A stretch of 64,000 nucleotides of DNA from Dongshaea marina (GTDB lineage Bacteria > Pseudomonadota > Gammaproteobacteria > Enterobacterales > Aeromonadaceae): assembly GCF_003072645.1 (NCBI RefSeq), contig NZ_CP028897.1, positions 2,245,658-2,309,657 on the forward strand, read 5' to 3'. This document shows positions 43,576-53,232 of this stretch, piece after piece (position 1 is the first letter of the stretch; every line of letters starts with the position of its first letter). The notes below the pieces were generated by a model, which was not told the origin of the DNA, ran no database searches, and saw nothing but the letters and a program-made list of their open reading frames with translations. A program made the translations under genes and the position numbers.

Positions 43576-45636
43576 TGCACACAATTATACCCAAGAGCAG
43601 CTCGATAATGCCCCAGAACTTGATCCTGCGAAAAGTTATTCTGGGGATGCCCTGGTGAAATATCAGGGCCAGAACTATATGTCGCTGCAGCAGGTTCAGG
43701 GCGTGCTGCCGGGTGATAACAACCCTTGGAAAATGTATATCGCCTGGGGCAATGTGAGTGAGCAGGTGGGGCAGCCGAAGAATCCATGGCCGACTCATGT
43801 ATTCAGCCCCTATGTGGATTTTACCGCTAATGCTATGCCTGACTTCGCTGATTTGGCAAAGAATCATGGCGTTACTCACGTAACGACTGCTTTCCTGGTG
43901 GCAGGAAAAGCGGGCTCCTGTATGCCGAGCTGGGGAGGGTATCACAATGTGAATGATTACCCTGATGGCTACAAACAGATCAAAGCGATACGCGATGCTG
44001 GTGGCGATGTGATGGTATCCTTCGGTGGTGCGAGTGGTTTGCCTTTGGCAACAGAGTGTACTGACGTGAGTACACTGGCCGATGATTATGTGCAGGTTGT
44101 GAAGAACCTGAACCTCAATGCGATTGATTTTGATATCGAGGGTCAGGCCGTTGCTCTTCCCTCATCCTATGACAGGCGAAACCAGGCGCTGGCACAGGCT
44201 CAGCAAGTATGGAAGTCTGAAAACAAGGAGGTGAAAATCTGGTTTACGCTGCCGGTACTCCCGACGGGTCTGACCGCAGATGGCCTGAATGTACTCAAGA
44301 GCGCTAAGAAATATGGTGTTGATCTGACGGGGATTAATGTCATGACCATGGACTACGGCGGGAATGCCTGCCCGGCTTCCACAGGAGAGCAGGGTAATGT
44401 TCAGGGACAGTGCAGCGTCGATGCAATCAATGCCCTGTTTACCCAGGTCAAAGATATTTTTGGCCAGGGTAAGAGTGATGAGCAGATTTGGGCAATGCTG
44501 GGAACTACACCGATGATCGGTGTGAACGATGTGAATGAAGAGGTCTTTTATCCGTCAGATGCCCAGCTGGTCATGGATCAGGCCCAGCAAAAGGAACTGG
44601 GCATGATAGGCATGTGGTCGGTGAACCGGGATCAACCCGGTGAGATCGGCAATGCATCTCCCTATGCCAGCGGCTTGACTGCCGAGCAGGCACCGGCAGG
44701 GGCATTTGCAAAAATCTTTGCAGATCACACAGATACCGGGCCTATGGCTAACGCCGGGCAGGATCAGTGGTTGATAGGGCCTGCCACAGTAACATTGGAT
44801 GGTTCGGCTTCAAGTGATAGCACTGGCACAATTACCAGTTATAACTGGAGTCAGCCTCAGGGACAGAGCGTGCAGTTAACCGGAGCTGATACCGCACACC
44901 CAAGTTTCCAGGTGGGCCAGGAGAATCATTCTTATACCTTTACATTGACGGTGAAGGATGACCAGGGAGAATCTGCCATGGATAATGTCCAGGTTACGGT
45001 AAGCGATCACATGGTACCGCCGACGGTCACCATTGCGCAGGTTGATCCGGTAAAAGCCACAGAGCCGGTAAGTGTTTCAGCACAGGCGGTCGATCCGACC
45101 CATGGGCAGCTGAGTTACCAGTGGACTGTCCCCAGTGGTTTTGTAGTGACCGGGGGTCAAAATAGTTCATCCTTGCAGATGACTGCACCGAATATTGATA
45201 AAGAGACTGTGTATGATGTCTCGGTCAATGTGACTTCAACCAGTGGTGAGAGCGCCAAGGCATCAACCCAGATTGATGTGAAGCCTCAGCCGAGTTGTGA
45301 CCCCTATGATCCCGCAGCAGATCCATCAAAGCATCCAGAAGTTGTGGTATGGAACTCATCCAGTGTCTATAAGGTTCCAAATACAAAGGTGAGTTATCAC
45401 AATCTATTCTGGATCAATAAATGGGAAGCGTCCCCAGGCCAGGAGCCTGGCAATAATGATGTATGGCAACTGGTGAGTAATGTCATCATGCCGTGGAATG
45501 CAGCTAGCAGCTATAGTACCGGTACCCTGGTGAGCTATAAAGGCCATAAGTGGGAGGCATCTTATTGGGCGAATGCTTATGATGAGCCGGGAGTTGCGCT
45601 AATGTGGGTGGATCAAGGCCCGCTCACCTGTTCAAA

Positions 45637-45828
45637 CTAGAGCATTTTCCGGATAAATAGGTGCACTCTCATAAGAGCTGCTTCGACTTTGAACGCTGAC
45701 ACGCAAGTCACATCCATGTTGCTCTGCTGCTGCATCCTTGCTGCAGAAGGTCAGCTTAGCAAAACTCAAAGCTGCACTTGAATTTTAAGGGGCGAATAGC
45801 GCCCCTGATTAAACCAAAAATGCTCTAG
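45637..45828. mobile_element. MITE-like insertion at the stop codon of chitinase 1
   Basis: CTAGAGCATTTT (45637-45648) and AAAATGCTCTAG (45817-45828) are perfect inverted ends of a 192-bp segment with no gene. The paralogous chitinase 2 locus has the same flanks (TTCTAACTAATTGTTGAATG, against TTCAAACTAG then CTTTTGAGTG here) without the insert. This fits a 184-bp non-autonomous element with CTAG duplicated, or TA duplicated within CTAG, the preference of IS630 or IS5 relatives. The TAG stop of chitinase 1 lies in the left CTAG. A GGGGCG/CGCCCC hairpin is internal, near 45788-45806. Confidence 0.75.
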
Positions 45829-45876
45829 CTTTTGAGTGTAATAAACGTATCTACTGCCTATTGATATGTGAAAGCA

Positions 45877-45904
45877 AAGCCACCTGCCTCGAGGTGGCTT
45901 TTTT
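45877..45904 (+). terminator. Rho-independent terminator of chitinase 1
   Basis: AAGCCACCT (45877-45885) and AGGTGGCTT (45892-45900) with T6 from 45899. The MITE displaces it from the stop codon. A closely similar terminator follows chitinase 2. Confidence 0.85.
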
Positions 45905-46110
45905 GATCCCAGAGATCACTCCAGGCATTTTCTGAATAACAGCCAGCTTACTATGTGTAGGAGTCTGGCGTCCTCAGCTCTGGTTCAGAATAATTCCTAA
46001 TGATATTAGCGATAAATCATAGGATATATCTCTCCCTTTCTGATTATCCATCCTTTGCTGTCTATTCATAATCGAATGAAATATAAGAAAAAATCATATT
46101 TTGTCTGTGT

Positions 46111-46142
46111 TTTGCGACACCCCCTCGCCAAAGGTGGGCGAC
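46111..46142 (+). promoter_or_regulatory. TTTGCGAC element upstream of chitinase 2
   Basis: TTTGCGAC at 46111-46118, preceded by TGTCTGTGT, and a weaker TGGGCGAC at 46135-46142. About 40 bases downstream the conserved block CTTTACAATTT-(C/A)-ACATAATTTA follows, probably including the -10. The same arrangement occurs before 49232. Confidence 0.55.
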
Positions 46143-46276
46143 AGAAATCATCGTTCAGCTTCTTTACAATTTCCACATAATTTATATCGAAAATTAAATG
46201 TCCTCGCCTGGAGGTTTTCCTCTTTCGGCGCGGGAGCTATATACCCGATGTGCTTAACTCACATCTAAGGATTATC

Positions 46277-48775
46277 ATGCGCAAACTATTGTTATCTTCG
46301 CTGGTTGGTGTCGCTTGTGCAGCAATGCCCCTGATGACTCAGGCTCAACCCCTGTTGAGCAAGGATGGAGCTACGGGAATTCAGCATGTAAGTAGTATGA
46401 AGAGTTCTTTGCCAGAGTCTTTTAATGGTGATCAAAGCTACTCTTCAGGAAGTAAAGTGAGCTTGAACTCGCTAAGCTATCAGGCTCAGGAGCCTGTTCC
46501 TGCGCATAGTTTTGTCCCTGGGCAAGCATCCCCATGGGTGCTGTATGTTCCGACTCCTCAGTGGGATAGCAGTGCTGTATATTCTAAGGGGGATAAGGTT
46601 GAGCTCAGTGGTCAGGAATATGAGGCGCTATTCTGGACTCAGGGCGATGATCCTACTAACCCTGAAAACCAAAACCCTCAACAGAATAACGGAAGGCCCT
46701 GGTTGCCGTTAGGACCTGCTAAAAACTATACCCAGCAGCAGTTGGATAACGCCCCTGAATTAAACACCACAGATACCTATCAGTCAGACACCCTGGTTAA
46801 GTATAAAGGGGCAAACTATATCTCTGAGCAGACAGTTCATGCCGTTCTTCCCGGCGATGCGAACCCCTGGAAGATCTATATTGAGTGGGGAGATACCAAA
46901 CAACAGGTCGGGGTTCCTAAAAACGCCTGGCCGGAGCATGTGTTTAGTCCTTATGTTGATTTCAGCCTGGGCTCTTTACCCAACTTTTCTCAGCTCGCGA
47001 CTCAGGGGATCAGCCATGTAACGACGGCCTTTATCGTTGCTAAATCAGCGGATGTTTGTATGCCAACCTGGGGTACTTACTATAACGTCAACGATTACAG
47101 TTCGGGCTACGCACAGATCAAGGCTCTGCGTGATGCCGGAGGGGATGTCATGGTCTCTCTTGGGGGGCAAATGAATAACCCTCTGGCGGCTGCGTGTAAA
47201 GATGTAAACGATCTGGCGAATACCTATATTGGAATTGTCGATAATCTTAACCTCAAAGCTCTGGATTTTGATATCGAAGGATCATGGGTTGCTGATACGG
47301 CATCTTATGAGCGTCGAAACCAGGCTCTGGCCCAGGCTCAGAAGGTATGGAAAGCAGAAAATAAAGATATCAAGGTGTGGTTTACCCTGCCAGTTCTCCC
47401 AACGGGTCTGACGCTTGATGGATTGAATGTCCTTAAAAGTGCCAAGGCCCATGGGGTTGAGTTGGCTGGTATCAATGTAATGACTATGGATTATGGTGAG
47501 TGGGCTTGTCCTGCATCCGCTGGTGAAGGTGCTAATATTCAGGGGCAGTGCGGTGTTGATGCAATAAATGCGCTATTTACTCAGGTGAAAGGCATCTATG
47601 GCCAGGGCAAAAGCGATGACCAGATCTGGGCGATGCTTGGAACCACCCCAATGATTGGCGTAAATGACACTTCAGGGGAAGTCTTCTATCAATCTGATGC
47701 CAACCTGGTTTTATCTCATGCGCAGCAAAAAGATCTTGGGATGATAGGCATGTGGTCCGTTGCCCGTGACAAACCCGGGGCGATCGGCCAGGCGTCTCCA
47801 ACGGCAAGTGGATTGTCTGAAGAGCAGGCTCCCGAAGGGGCATTCGCAAAGATCTTCTCTGTGTTCACTCCCGATCAGCCAATCGTTCAGGGGCCGGTTG
47901 CCAATGCAGGTCCAGATCAGAAAGTGGTCGGCCCGGCAACAGTCACCCTGGATGGATCAGGGTCGACGGATGATGAGGGGACGATTACCAGTTATCACTG
48001 GAGTCAGCCTCAGGGGCAAAACGTTCAGTTAACCGGAGTGGATAAAGCCCGGGCTAGTTTCCAGGTTGGACAAGTAAATGCCTCTTATTCCTTTACCCTG
48101 ACTGTGAGTGACGGCCAAAAAACGGCCTCCGATGAGGTACATGTGACGGTTAGCGATCATATTCAACCTCCGACAGTAACCATTGCTGATGTTGCACCGG
48201 TCACGTCGGGCGATCCGCTGACTATTGTTGCTCAGGCCAGTGATCCCGAAGATGGGACTCTTTCCTATCAATGGAGTGTACCCAATGAATTTACCATTAT
48301 CAGTGGGCAGAATAGCTCATCCCTTGAGCTGACGGCTCCGAATGTGGATAAGGAAACAGTCTATAGGGTTTCGGTTCATGTTGATTCATCAACGGGTGAG
48401 AGTGCCGATGCCTCGACCCAGATTGACGTAAAGCCAAACTCTAGTTGTAACCCAAGCGATCCTGATGCGGCTAAATATCCAAAATGGGATGCGAACGCAA
48501 TCTATAAAGATCCAAACACCAAGGTTCAATACAATCACCTGGTTTGGAAAAATAGCTGGTATGCGAATCCAGGCCAGGAGCCGGGTCATGATAGTGTATG
48601 GCAGCTGGTGAGTAATGTGATCCCGCCATGGAACTCAGGTACCAGTTATAATGAAGGGGCGCAGGTTAGTTATGACGGACACCAGTGGAAAGCATCCTAC
48701 TGGGCGGGGCCTCAGGATCAGCCGGGCGTTGCCCCAATGTGGTCCGATCAAGGCCCTATGGATTGTTCTAACTAA
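46277..48775 (+). CDS. Secreted multidomain GH18 chitinase (intact paralogue)
   Basis: 832 residues from ATG 46277 (TAAGG six bases ahead). Order: signal peptide MRKLLLSSLVGVACAAMPLM; tandem chitin-binding-like repeats (about 40-200, including SYSSGSKVSLNSLSYQAQ, VYSKGDKVELSGQEYEALFW and TLVKYKGANYISEQ); GH18 barrel (about 220-520: VFSPYVDFSLGSLPNFSQ, VMVSLGGQ, catalytic LKALDFDIEG, TMDYGEWACP, MIGMWSVARDKPG); PKD domain (ANAGPDQKVVGPATVTLDGS); a second Ig-like domain; two C-terminal CBM5/12-type units (HLVWKNSWYANPGQEPG, VSYDGHQWKASYWAGPQDQP). It degrades chitin extracellularly. Tandem duplicate of the disrupted gene upstream, and it would be the remaining functional large chitinase. Confidence 0.92.
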   Translation: MRKLLLSSLVGVACAAMPLMTQAQPLLSKDGATGIQHVSSMKSSLPESFNGDQSYSSGSKVSLNSLSYQAQEPVPAHSFVPGQASPWVLYVPTPQWDSSAVYSKGDKVELSGQEYEALFWTQGDDPTNPENQNPQQNNGRPWLPLGPAKNYTQQQLDNAPELNTTDTYQSDTLVKYKGANYISEQTVHAVLPGDANPWKIYIEWGDTKQQVGVPKNAWPEHVFSPYVDFSLGSLPNFSQLATQGISHVTTAFIVAKSADVCMPTWGTYYNVNDYSSGYAQIKALRDAGGDVMVSLGGQMNNPLAAACKDVNDLANTYIGIVDNLNLKALDFDIEGSWVADTASYERRNQALAQAQKVWKAENKDIKVWFTLPVLPTGLTLDGLNVLKSAKAHGVELAGINVMTMDYGEWACPASAGEGANIQGQCGVDAINALFTQVKGIYGQGKSDDQIWAMLGTTPMIGVNDTSGEVFYQSDANLVLSHAQQKDLGMIGMWSVARDKPGAIGQASPTASGLSEEQAPEGAFAKIFSVFTPDQPIVQGPVANAGPDQKVVGPATVTLDGSGSTDDEGTITSYHWSQPQGQNVQLTGVDKARASFQVGQVNASYSFTLTVSDGQKTASDEVHVTVSDHIQPPTVTIADVAPVTSGDPLTIVAQASDPEDGTLSYQWSVPNEFTIISGQNSSSLELTAPNVDKETVYRVSVHVDSSTGESADASTQIDVKPNSSCNPSDPDAAKYPKWDANAIYKDPNTKVQYNHLVWKNSWYANPGQEPGHDSVWQLVSNVIPPWNSGTSYNEGAQVSYDGHQWKASYWAGPQDQPGVAPMWSDQGPMDCSN

Positions 48776-48823
48776 TTGTTGAATGTAATAAACGTATCGA
48801 TCGCCTATTGATATGTGAAAGCC

Positions 48824-48852
48824 AAGCCACCTTGTGTCGAGGTGGCTTTTTT
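48824..48852 (+). terminator. Rho-independent terminator of chitinase 2
   Basis: AAGCCACCT (48824-48832) and AGGTGGCTT (48840-48848) with T6 through 48852, homologous to the terminator at 45877. Confidence 0.85.
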
Positions 48853-49057
48853 GATCCTGGGGATCAATTGAAACGCTTGCTGAGTTTCTGCCGGTTTATT
48901 TTGTGAGGGAGTTCGGCATATTCAGCTCCAATTCAGAATAATTCCTTAAGGTATTAGTGATAAATCATTGGGGGGTTCCATTCTTTCCTGCCCAAAACCC
49001 TTCACTGCCGCTTCATTAACTAACTGAAAAATAAATAATATTTAAGTTTGTCTGTGT

Positions 49058-49089
49058 TTTGCGACACGGCCCCCCCTTAAATGTACGAC
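49058..49089 (+). promoter_or_regulatory. TTTGCGAC element upstream of the 849-residue secreted protein
   Basis: TTTGCGAC at 49058-49065, preceded by TGTCTGTGT exactly as before chitinase 2, then TGTACGAC at 49082-49089 with the same 24-bp offset. CTTTACAATTT and ACATAATTTA follow. The near-identity of this leader with that of chitinase 2 indicates a shared regulator. Confidence 0.55.
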
Positions 49090-49231
49090 AAGTTTGATCG
49101 CATATTCTCTTTACAATTTATACATAATTTACGTTGCGAATTAAATCATTTCTAATCAGGCCTGCCGAATAGAGACGGGCCCTTAGTATTTCTGTTTTAT
49201 GCGGTTAATTACCTGACATTTAAGGATTATC

Positions 49232-51781
49232 ATGCGCAAACTATTGTTATCCTCATTGATTAGCACTGCTTGTGCTCTACCATTTTCGGCGGCCCATGCG
49301 GATACCACTAAGACCCTAACTTTGACTCCTGCTACTGATTGCAGTGAATACTATTGTACCTATTCTGCTAAGGTTACCGATCCCAGCCCTTTGTGGAACT
49401 ATACATTAACCTTGGATAATCCGGTTTTGCCACAGGGTGAAACCATTAATAATGATCCCTGGACCGACTCAGATATGGTAAAAGTTGGTGTTAATTCGGC
49501 TCAGCCAAATAAGAGCTGGAAACCGTTAACTGTCCAGGTTGTTTTCAATGGGTCTACACCTCAACCCGATCCGGGCCCTGCTCCGGGACCGACTCCAACC
49601 CCAACTCCGGCATCAGGCGATAACTCTTTTACAATCGATCTGTCTGATCTTAACCTGAGCGGTGATTTGAGCCAGGCGAAAGTGATCATTGTTCCTCAGG
49701 ATGCAGCCGGAAATCCGCTAAAAAATCAGGCAGGCGAGCCTATCGTGTTTAATACCACGGCGGATCAAGTCAGTGGTACCTCCTATCTGTGCGCCGATTG
49801 GAATCAGCACACTCTAAAATTGCAACAAACGACAGACTCCTGTACTGATTTGCAGTGGTTTAATGAGATCAGTGGCCAGCCCGCTTCTGTCAGTGTCAGG
49901 ATGCTCAACCTAACTGATGACAAGGGGCAAACGACGGTTTCCCTCTATGGTCAGAGCAAAGGGGAGATGGGGAGTACCTTTAAGCTGGCGCCGGAAGGAG
50001 AGGTCACTCAGGTAAGCTTTACCGCGAGTGATCAGTCAAGCTCGCCCTCTGCATCCAATACAGAATTTTATAATCTGGAATACACGGATAAGTCGACACA
50101 AGTTTCCTTAGACTTTCCACTCGCTTTGACGCTGGCTCCAACCCAGATGCTGAATATCTCAGTACCGTCCACTTCAGTGGGCGAATACCAGCTCATTGAT
50201 GGCGTTTCAGTGACAGGTTTTAAGGATGCATCGATCAGTGATCCAGTGATCAATGCACAACACATCCAGGCACGGACGATCACTATTACCGACCATCAGG
50301 TTCCGGAGCAGGTGAATCTGAAAAATGGCTGGCCGGAAGATCGAGTTGCGATGGGATCGGTAACCGATTTTTCAAATAATGATCTACTGATGAAGCGCTC
50401 GAACGTGGATGCTGTATTTAAATATGCCGACAATGATGGAGCCGGTGATAGAACAGCAGACCCGAAACAGACATGGTCAGCAGGCCATGAGGGCAGCACT
50501 GCGACGGCCAGAACGGTTGAGTTGACCCAACAGCTGAGTAAGGCATATGGACATCCGGTTGTCCCCGTACTGGTGGAGTACACGGTGCAATCTTCCGGGG
50601 GGGCGACCTCAGGCACAGAAGATTTGACGAATGATCTCTATTTGAGAAACCATTATGAAAACCTGTTGCTGATGGCTCGTTATCTTGAAAATCATCCGGA
50701 TCCAAACTTTAAAGATAGCTATGGAACTCTTGTACTGAACCCAGACTTCCTCGGGGAAGTATTTAAGGATGATGCGTATATCAATGTGAAACCTAATGTC
50801 AGGGCTCAGCTGGAAGCTGCCATCAAAGACTTATATCAGTCGCAGATGATCACTGATGCTGAGTATCAGAAGTATATGCAACTTCCCGAGCAGTCTGAGA
50901 TACCCAATACCCTGACCGGATTCGTAAAGTCAACAAACTGGCTGTTAAACCAGGTGGCACCTCATGTTGCTTTTGGCTGGAGTTTGAATATCTGGGCTGG
51001 CGACGATGCGGGACATAACTGGGTGCACGGTGCCTATAACGATCCGGCAGCGGTACAGCGTCATGTCAATAACCAGGGGGGTGAGCAATGCCAGATCGAT
51101 CAACCCGGGATAAACCTCAATTGTGGTGAAGTACCCTTCCTGGAGTCGGTTGGTGCTTACAATAATGAAAACCCTATATTTAACCCCACCTTTGTAGCGT
51201 TTGATAAATATGAGCGTGATACATTACTCAGTACCGGGGGAGTGAATAATCCGTATCTCTATAATGCCAATGACTGGAGTGTCTATGTGCAATATGTTGG
51301 TGAAGTGAGCAAAGGATTGCATGATATGCCAGTAATGCTGTTCCAGATCCCAGGTGGTCACATGACAGGAAAAAATCAGCAGGCCAGTGGAAATGAAGGG
51401 GCTACGGCGGTGGATTATTTCCTTGGTAATCCATCGATGGCAAATCATAAACTCGAAGATATTATTGACACTAATGTGCCATATCAGAGTGGGTTGGGTG
51501 TAGCAGTGACAACGGATTATAAATTTCCTGTGGCGAATGCGACCTATATGGATTATCTGTCAGCATCACCGAAAGTGATCAGTTCCGATAACTATCAGGC
51601 AACTAAAAATGGTTATTATGACTGGGGGCAAAATCACATGAATGATCTGCGCCGAGCTAATGTATTCTCAGTTCTGTGGGGCGGAGGCAGCACCATCAGT
51701 ATTGCTGGCCCGGGTGCCAACGACGATGGAGGATATCTGAATCAGCAAATCGGGAACTACCTCAATCAGTTAAATCAGTAA
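49232..51781 (+). CDS. Large secreted protein of unknown family in the chitinase cluster
   Basis: 849 residues. The signal peptide MRKLLLSSLISTACALPFSA is nearly that of chitinase 2. A beta-rich N-terminal part (about 25-110, with paired Cys in DCSEYYCTYSAKV) resembles a carbohydrate-binding module such as CBM2. A Pro/Thr linker (PGPAPGPTPTPTPAS), another beta domain (about 130-370) and a C-terminal module of about 450 residues (370-849) follow. The last contains KNGWPEDRVAMGSV, VAFGWSLNIWAGDDAGHNWV, FVAFDKYERDTLL, DMPVMLFQIPGGHM and ANVFSVLWGGG. The alternation suggests a TIM-barrel hydrolase, but I recognise no GH family signature. Role in chitin use is inferred from leader, signal peptide and position. 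Confidence 0.75.
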   Translation: MRKLLLSSLISTACALPFSAAHADTTKTLTLTPATDCSEYYCTYSAKVTDPSPLWNYTLTLDNPVLPQGETINNDPWTDSDMVKVGVNSAQPNKSWKPLTVQVVFNGSTPQPDPGPAPGPTPTPTPASGDNSFTIDLSDLNLSGDLSQAKVIIVPQDAAGNPLKNQAGEPIVFNTTADQVSGTSYLCADWNQHTLKLQQTTDSCTDLQWFNEISGQPASVSVRMLNLTDDKGQTTVSLYGQSKGEMGSTFKLAPEGEVTQVSFTASDQSSSPSASNTEFYNLEYTDKSTQVSLDFPLALTLAPTQMLNISVPSTSVGEYQLIDGVSVTGFKDASISDPVINAQHIQARTITITDHQVPEQVNLKNGWPEDRVAMGSVTDFSNNDLLMKRSNVDAVFKYADNDGAGDRTADPKQTWSAGHEGSTATARTVELTQQLSKAYGHPVVPVLVEYTVQSSGGATSGTEDLTNDLYLRNHYENLLLMARYLENHPDPNFKDSYGTLVLNPDFLGEVFKDDAYINVKPNVRAQLEAAIKDLYQSQMITDAEYQKYMQLPEQSEIPNTLTGFVKSTNWLLNQVAPHVAFGWSLNIWAGDDAGHNWVHGAYNDPAAVQRHVNNQGGEQCQIDQPGINLNCGEVPFLESVGAYNNENPIFNPTFVAFDKYERDTLLSTGGVNNPYLYNANDWSVYVQYVGEVSKGLHDMPVMLFQIPGGHMTGKNQQASGNEGATAVDYFLGNPSMANHKLEDIIDTNVPYQSGLGVAVTTDYKFPVANATYMDYLSASPKVISSDNYQATKNGYYDWGQNHMNDLRRANVFSVLWGGGSTISIAGPGANDDGGYLNQQIGNYLNQLNQ

Positions 51782-51800
51782 GCACTCTTATGCTAAGCCT

Positions 51801-51825
51801 GAGCCACCTCCAGTTGAGGTGGCTC
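51801..51825 (+). terminator. Hairpin after the 849-residue protein gene
   Basis: GAGCCACCTC (51801-51810) and GAGGTGGCTC (51816-51825), a perfect 10-bp stem 20 bases after the stop, with only a weak T tail. Confidence 0.65.
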
Positions 51826-52075
51826 ATTACTGTGTATCTCCAATCTCTATCCATATAGATTATATAAAGGGACTATCGTAATCCTCGTTATATCTCTGGA
51901 TATAAAAATTATTAATACCGGCACGAGTTTAGACAAAGGGGAAATTCCGAATATCTTGACCGACAACAATTATAAATTGATATATCTGCTACAGGGAGGT
52001 GAATAATTAAGGATACATTTTGAGTTAATTTTGGTTTTGGCTTTTGATAGTTGTTTAAATATAGGATTATTTTTA

Positions 52076-53155
52076 ATGGAATTTATATCAAAGATGAGCA
52101 AGCAAAGCTTGGCTCTATCATCATGCTTACTTTTATCATCTGCTCTGTTTTCGCCTCACGGATTTAGCCAAGAGAATAGCTCTGTAGTGGACTCCGGCGT
52201 TATTATGAGCAAACAGGCCCAGAGCTGGCCCGAGCATGCCTTGGTTGGCTATGTGGATATCTCTGCCGTCGGAGCACTGGCAGAGATAAAACCCGAGACC
52301 GTGAAGCAGTATGATGTGATCACTTTTGCTTTTGTGAGTAATAATGCAACACTCGACGCAACTCAGTTAGATAATATTAATCGAATCAAGGGGTATGAGA
52401 AGCCGGGTACCATCAACCTGATAAGCCTGGGTGGCTGGGGTGGTCAATCGATCGACAGCATTAATAAAGACGGATTGATCAAGCTGGTTAATCAGCATGG
52501 TTTTGACGGGTTGGATCTGGATATAGAACAAGTCACGTCGGGTTTTAGTGCCCAAAGAGAGCAGGACAATATCTCGGATCTGGTCGATGAGCTGCACGCT
52601 CAGGGTAAATTCGTGACCATTGCCCCGGCTGTGACTCATCTCAACCCTATCGGTTTCAACTTACCGGCGACCTCGATTGATGTCAGTGACTGGACCAGGA
52701 ATATTCCATTTGATGCGGTGATTGCTCAGGCCTATAACGGTTTCCCTGAAGAGATGTATCCATCAATTATCGGTAAGCTGTATCAGAATATCGAATCGGC
52801 CAAAATCGTAAACCAGCACTCCAGAGTGATTGTGGGTCTGCCGACTTATGGTGGTACCCAACATAATGTGAAAGTTAATGGAACGACCTGGGGTTCTTAC
52901 AATGTATGGCTCGGCGAGTGTAACCTGGCAAAAACCGGTCAGGAGATTGTCGGGGAGGTTAATAGCTTCAACGATTCAACTCAGTTCGGTGGACTCTCAA
53001 TATGGTCTCTTGGGACGGATGATGGTGCCGATCTCTATGTTGGCTCCGCATCCTGGCAGACCATAGGCAAGCCTGATCCCTTCTGTCCATCTGTCGACTC
53101 GGCAAGCGCTAAGGGCTACTTTAGCTCTGATGTTGCCCCAAAAATCTATAAGTAA
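52076..53155 (+). CDS. Compact secreted GH18 family chitinase-like enzyme
   Basis: About 359 residues from ATG 52076 (AGGA nine bases ahead); ATG 52094 is an alternative. Signal peptide ends near SPHGFSQ. A single GH18 barrel: HALVGYVDISAVGALAEI, VITFAFVSNN, INLISLGGWGGQS, catalytic FDGLDLDIEQV (DxDxE), VTIAPAVTHL, FDAVIAQAYNG (the M/AQ-Y product-site motif), VIVGLPTYGG and GLSIWSLGTDDG. No binding module. It is smaller and of a different GH18 branch from the two large chitinases, so it may handle other chitin ends or oligomers. The TTTGCGAC element is not obvious upstream. Confidence 0.88.
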   Translation: MEFISKMSKQSLALSSCLLLSSALFSPHGFSQENSSVVDSGVIMSKQAQSWPEHALVGYVDISAVGALAEIKPETVKQYDVITFAFVSNNATLDATQLDNINRIKGYEKPGTINLISLGGWGGQSIDSINKDGLIKLVNQHGFDGLDLDIEQVTSGFSAQREQDNISDLVDELHAQGKFVTIAPAVTHLNPIGFNLPATSIDVSDWTRNIPFDAVIAQAYNGFPEEMYPSIIGKLYQNIESAKIVNQHSRVIVGLPTYGGTQHNVKVNGTTWGSYNVWLGECNLAKTGQEIVGEVNSFNDSTQFGGLSIWSLGTDDGADLYVGSASWQTIGKPDPFCPSVDSASAKGYFSSDVAPKIYK

Positions 53156-53178
53156 CTAAGTTAGCAATTGTGAGAATT

Positions 53179-53206
53179 AAGCCTCCGTCACTACGGAGGC
53201 TTTTTT
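53179..53206 (+). terminator. Rho-independent terminator after the compact GH18 gene
   Basis: AAGCCTCCGT (53179-53188), CACT loop, ACGGAGGCTT (53193-53202) and a T6 run to 53206. Confidence 0.88.
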
Positions 53207-53232
53207 GATCCTGGATCAGTGAGAGGACAAGG

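Larger units (their letters stand above)
41591..45640 (+). pseudogene. Secreted multidomain GH18 chitinase, split by an IS50-like element
   Basis: Left part 41591-42039, right part 43576-45640; joined without the element and one copy of the 9-bp duplication they give an uninterrupted frame of 837 residues, reading PWLLLGP-AHNYTQEQLDNA across the junction. Order: signal peptide; N-terminal chitin-binding-like repeats (SYTSGDQVSLDSLSYEAQ, AYSQGDKVQLDGVEYQA); GH18 barrel with SFGG-type substrate strand and catalytic LNAIDFDIEG (DxDxE); two PKD/Ig-like domains (DGSASSDSTGTITSYNWSQP); C-terminal CBM5/12-like units with aromatic residues (NLFWINKWEASPGQEPGNND, VSYKGHKWEASYWA). It would hydrolyse chitin outside the cell. 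As written the left part stops inside the element, so the enzyme is inactive. Confidence 0.9.

Noticed and set aside
43556-43945. 129-codon reverse frame across the IS right end
   Set aside because: Antisense to the chitinase and spans the insertion junction, so it cannot be an old gene.
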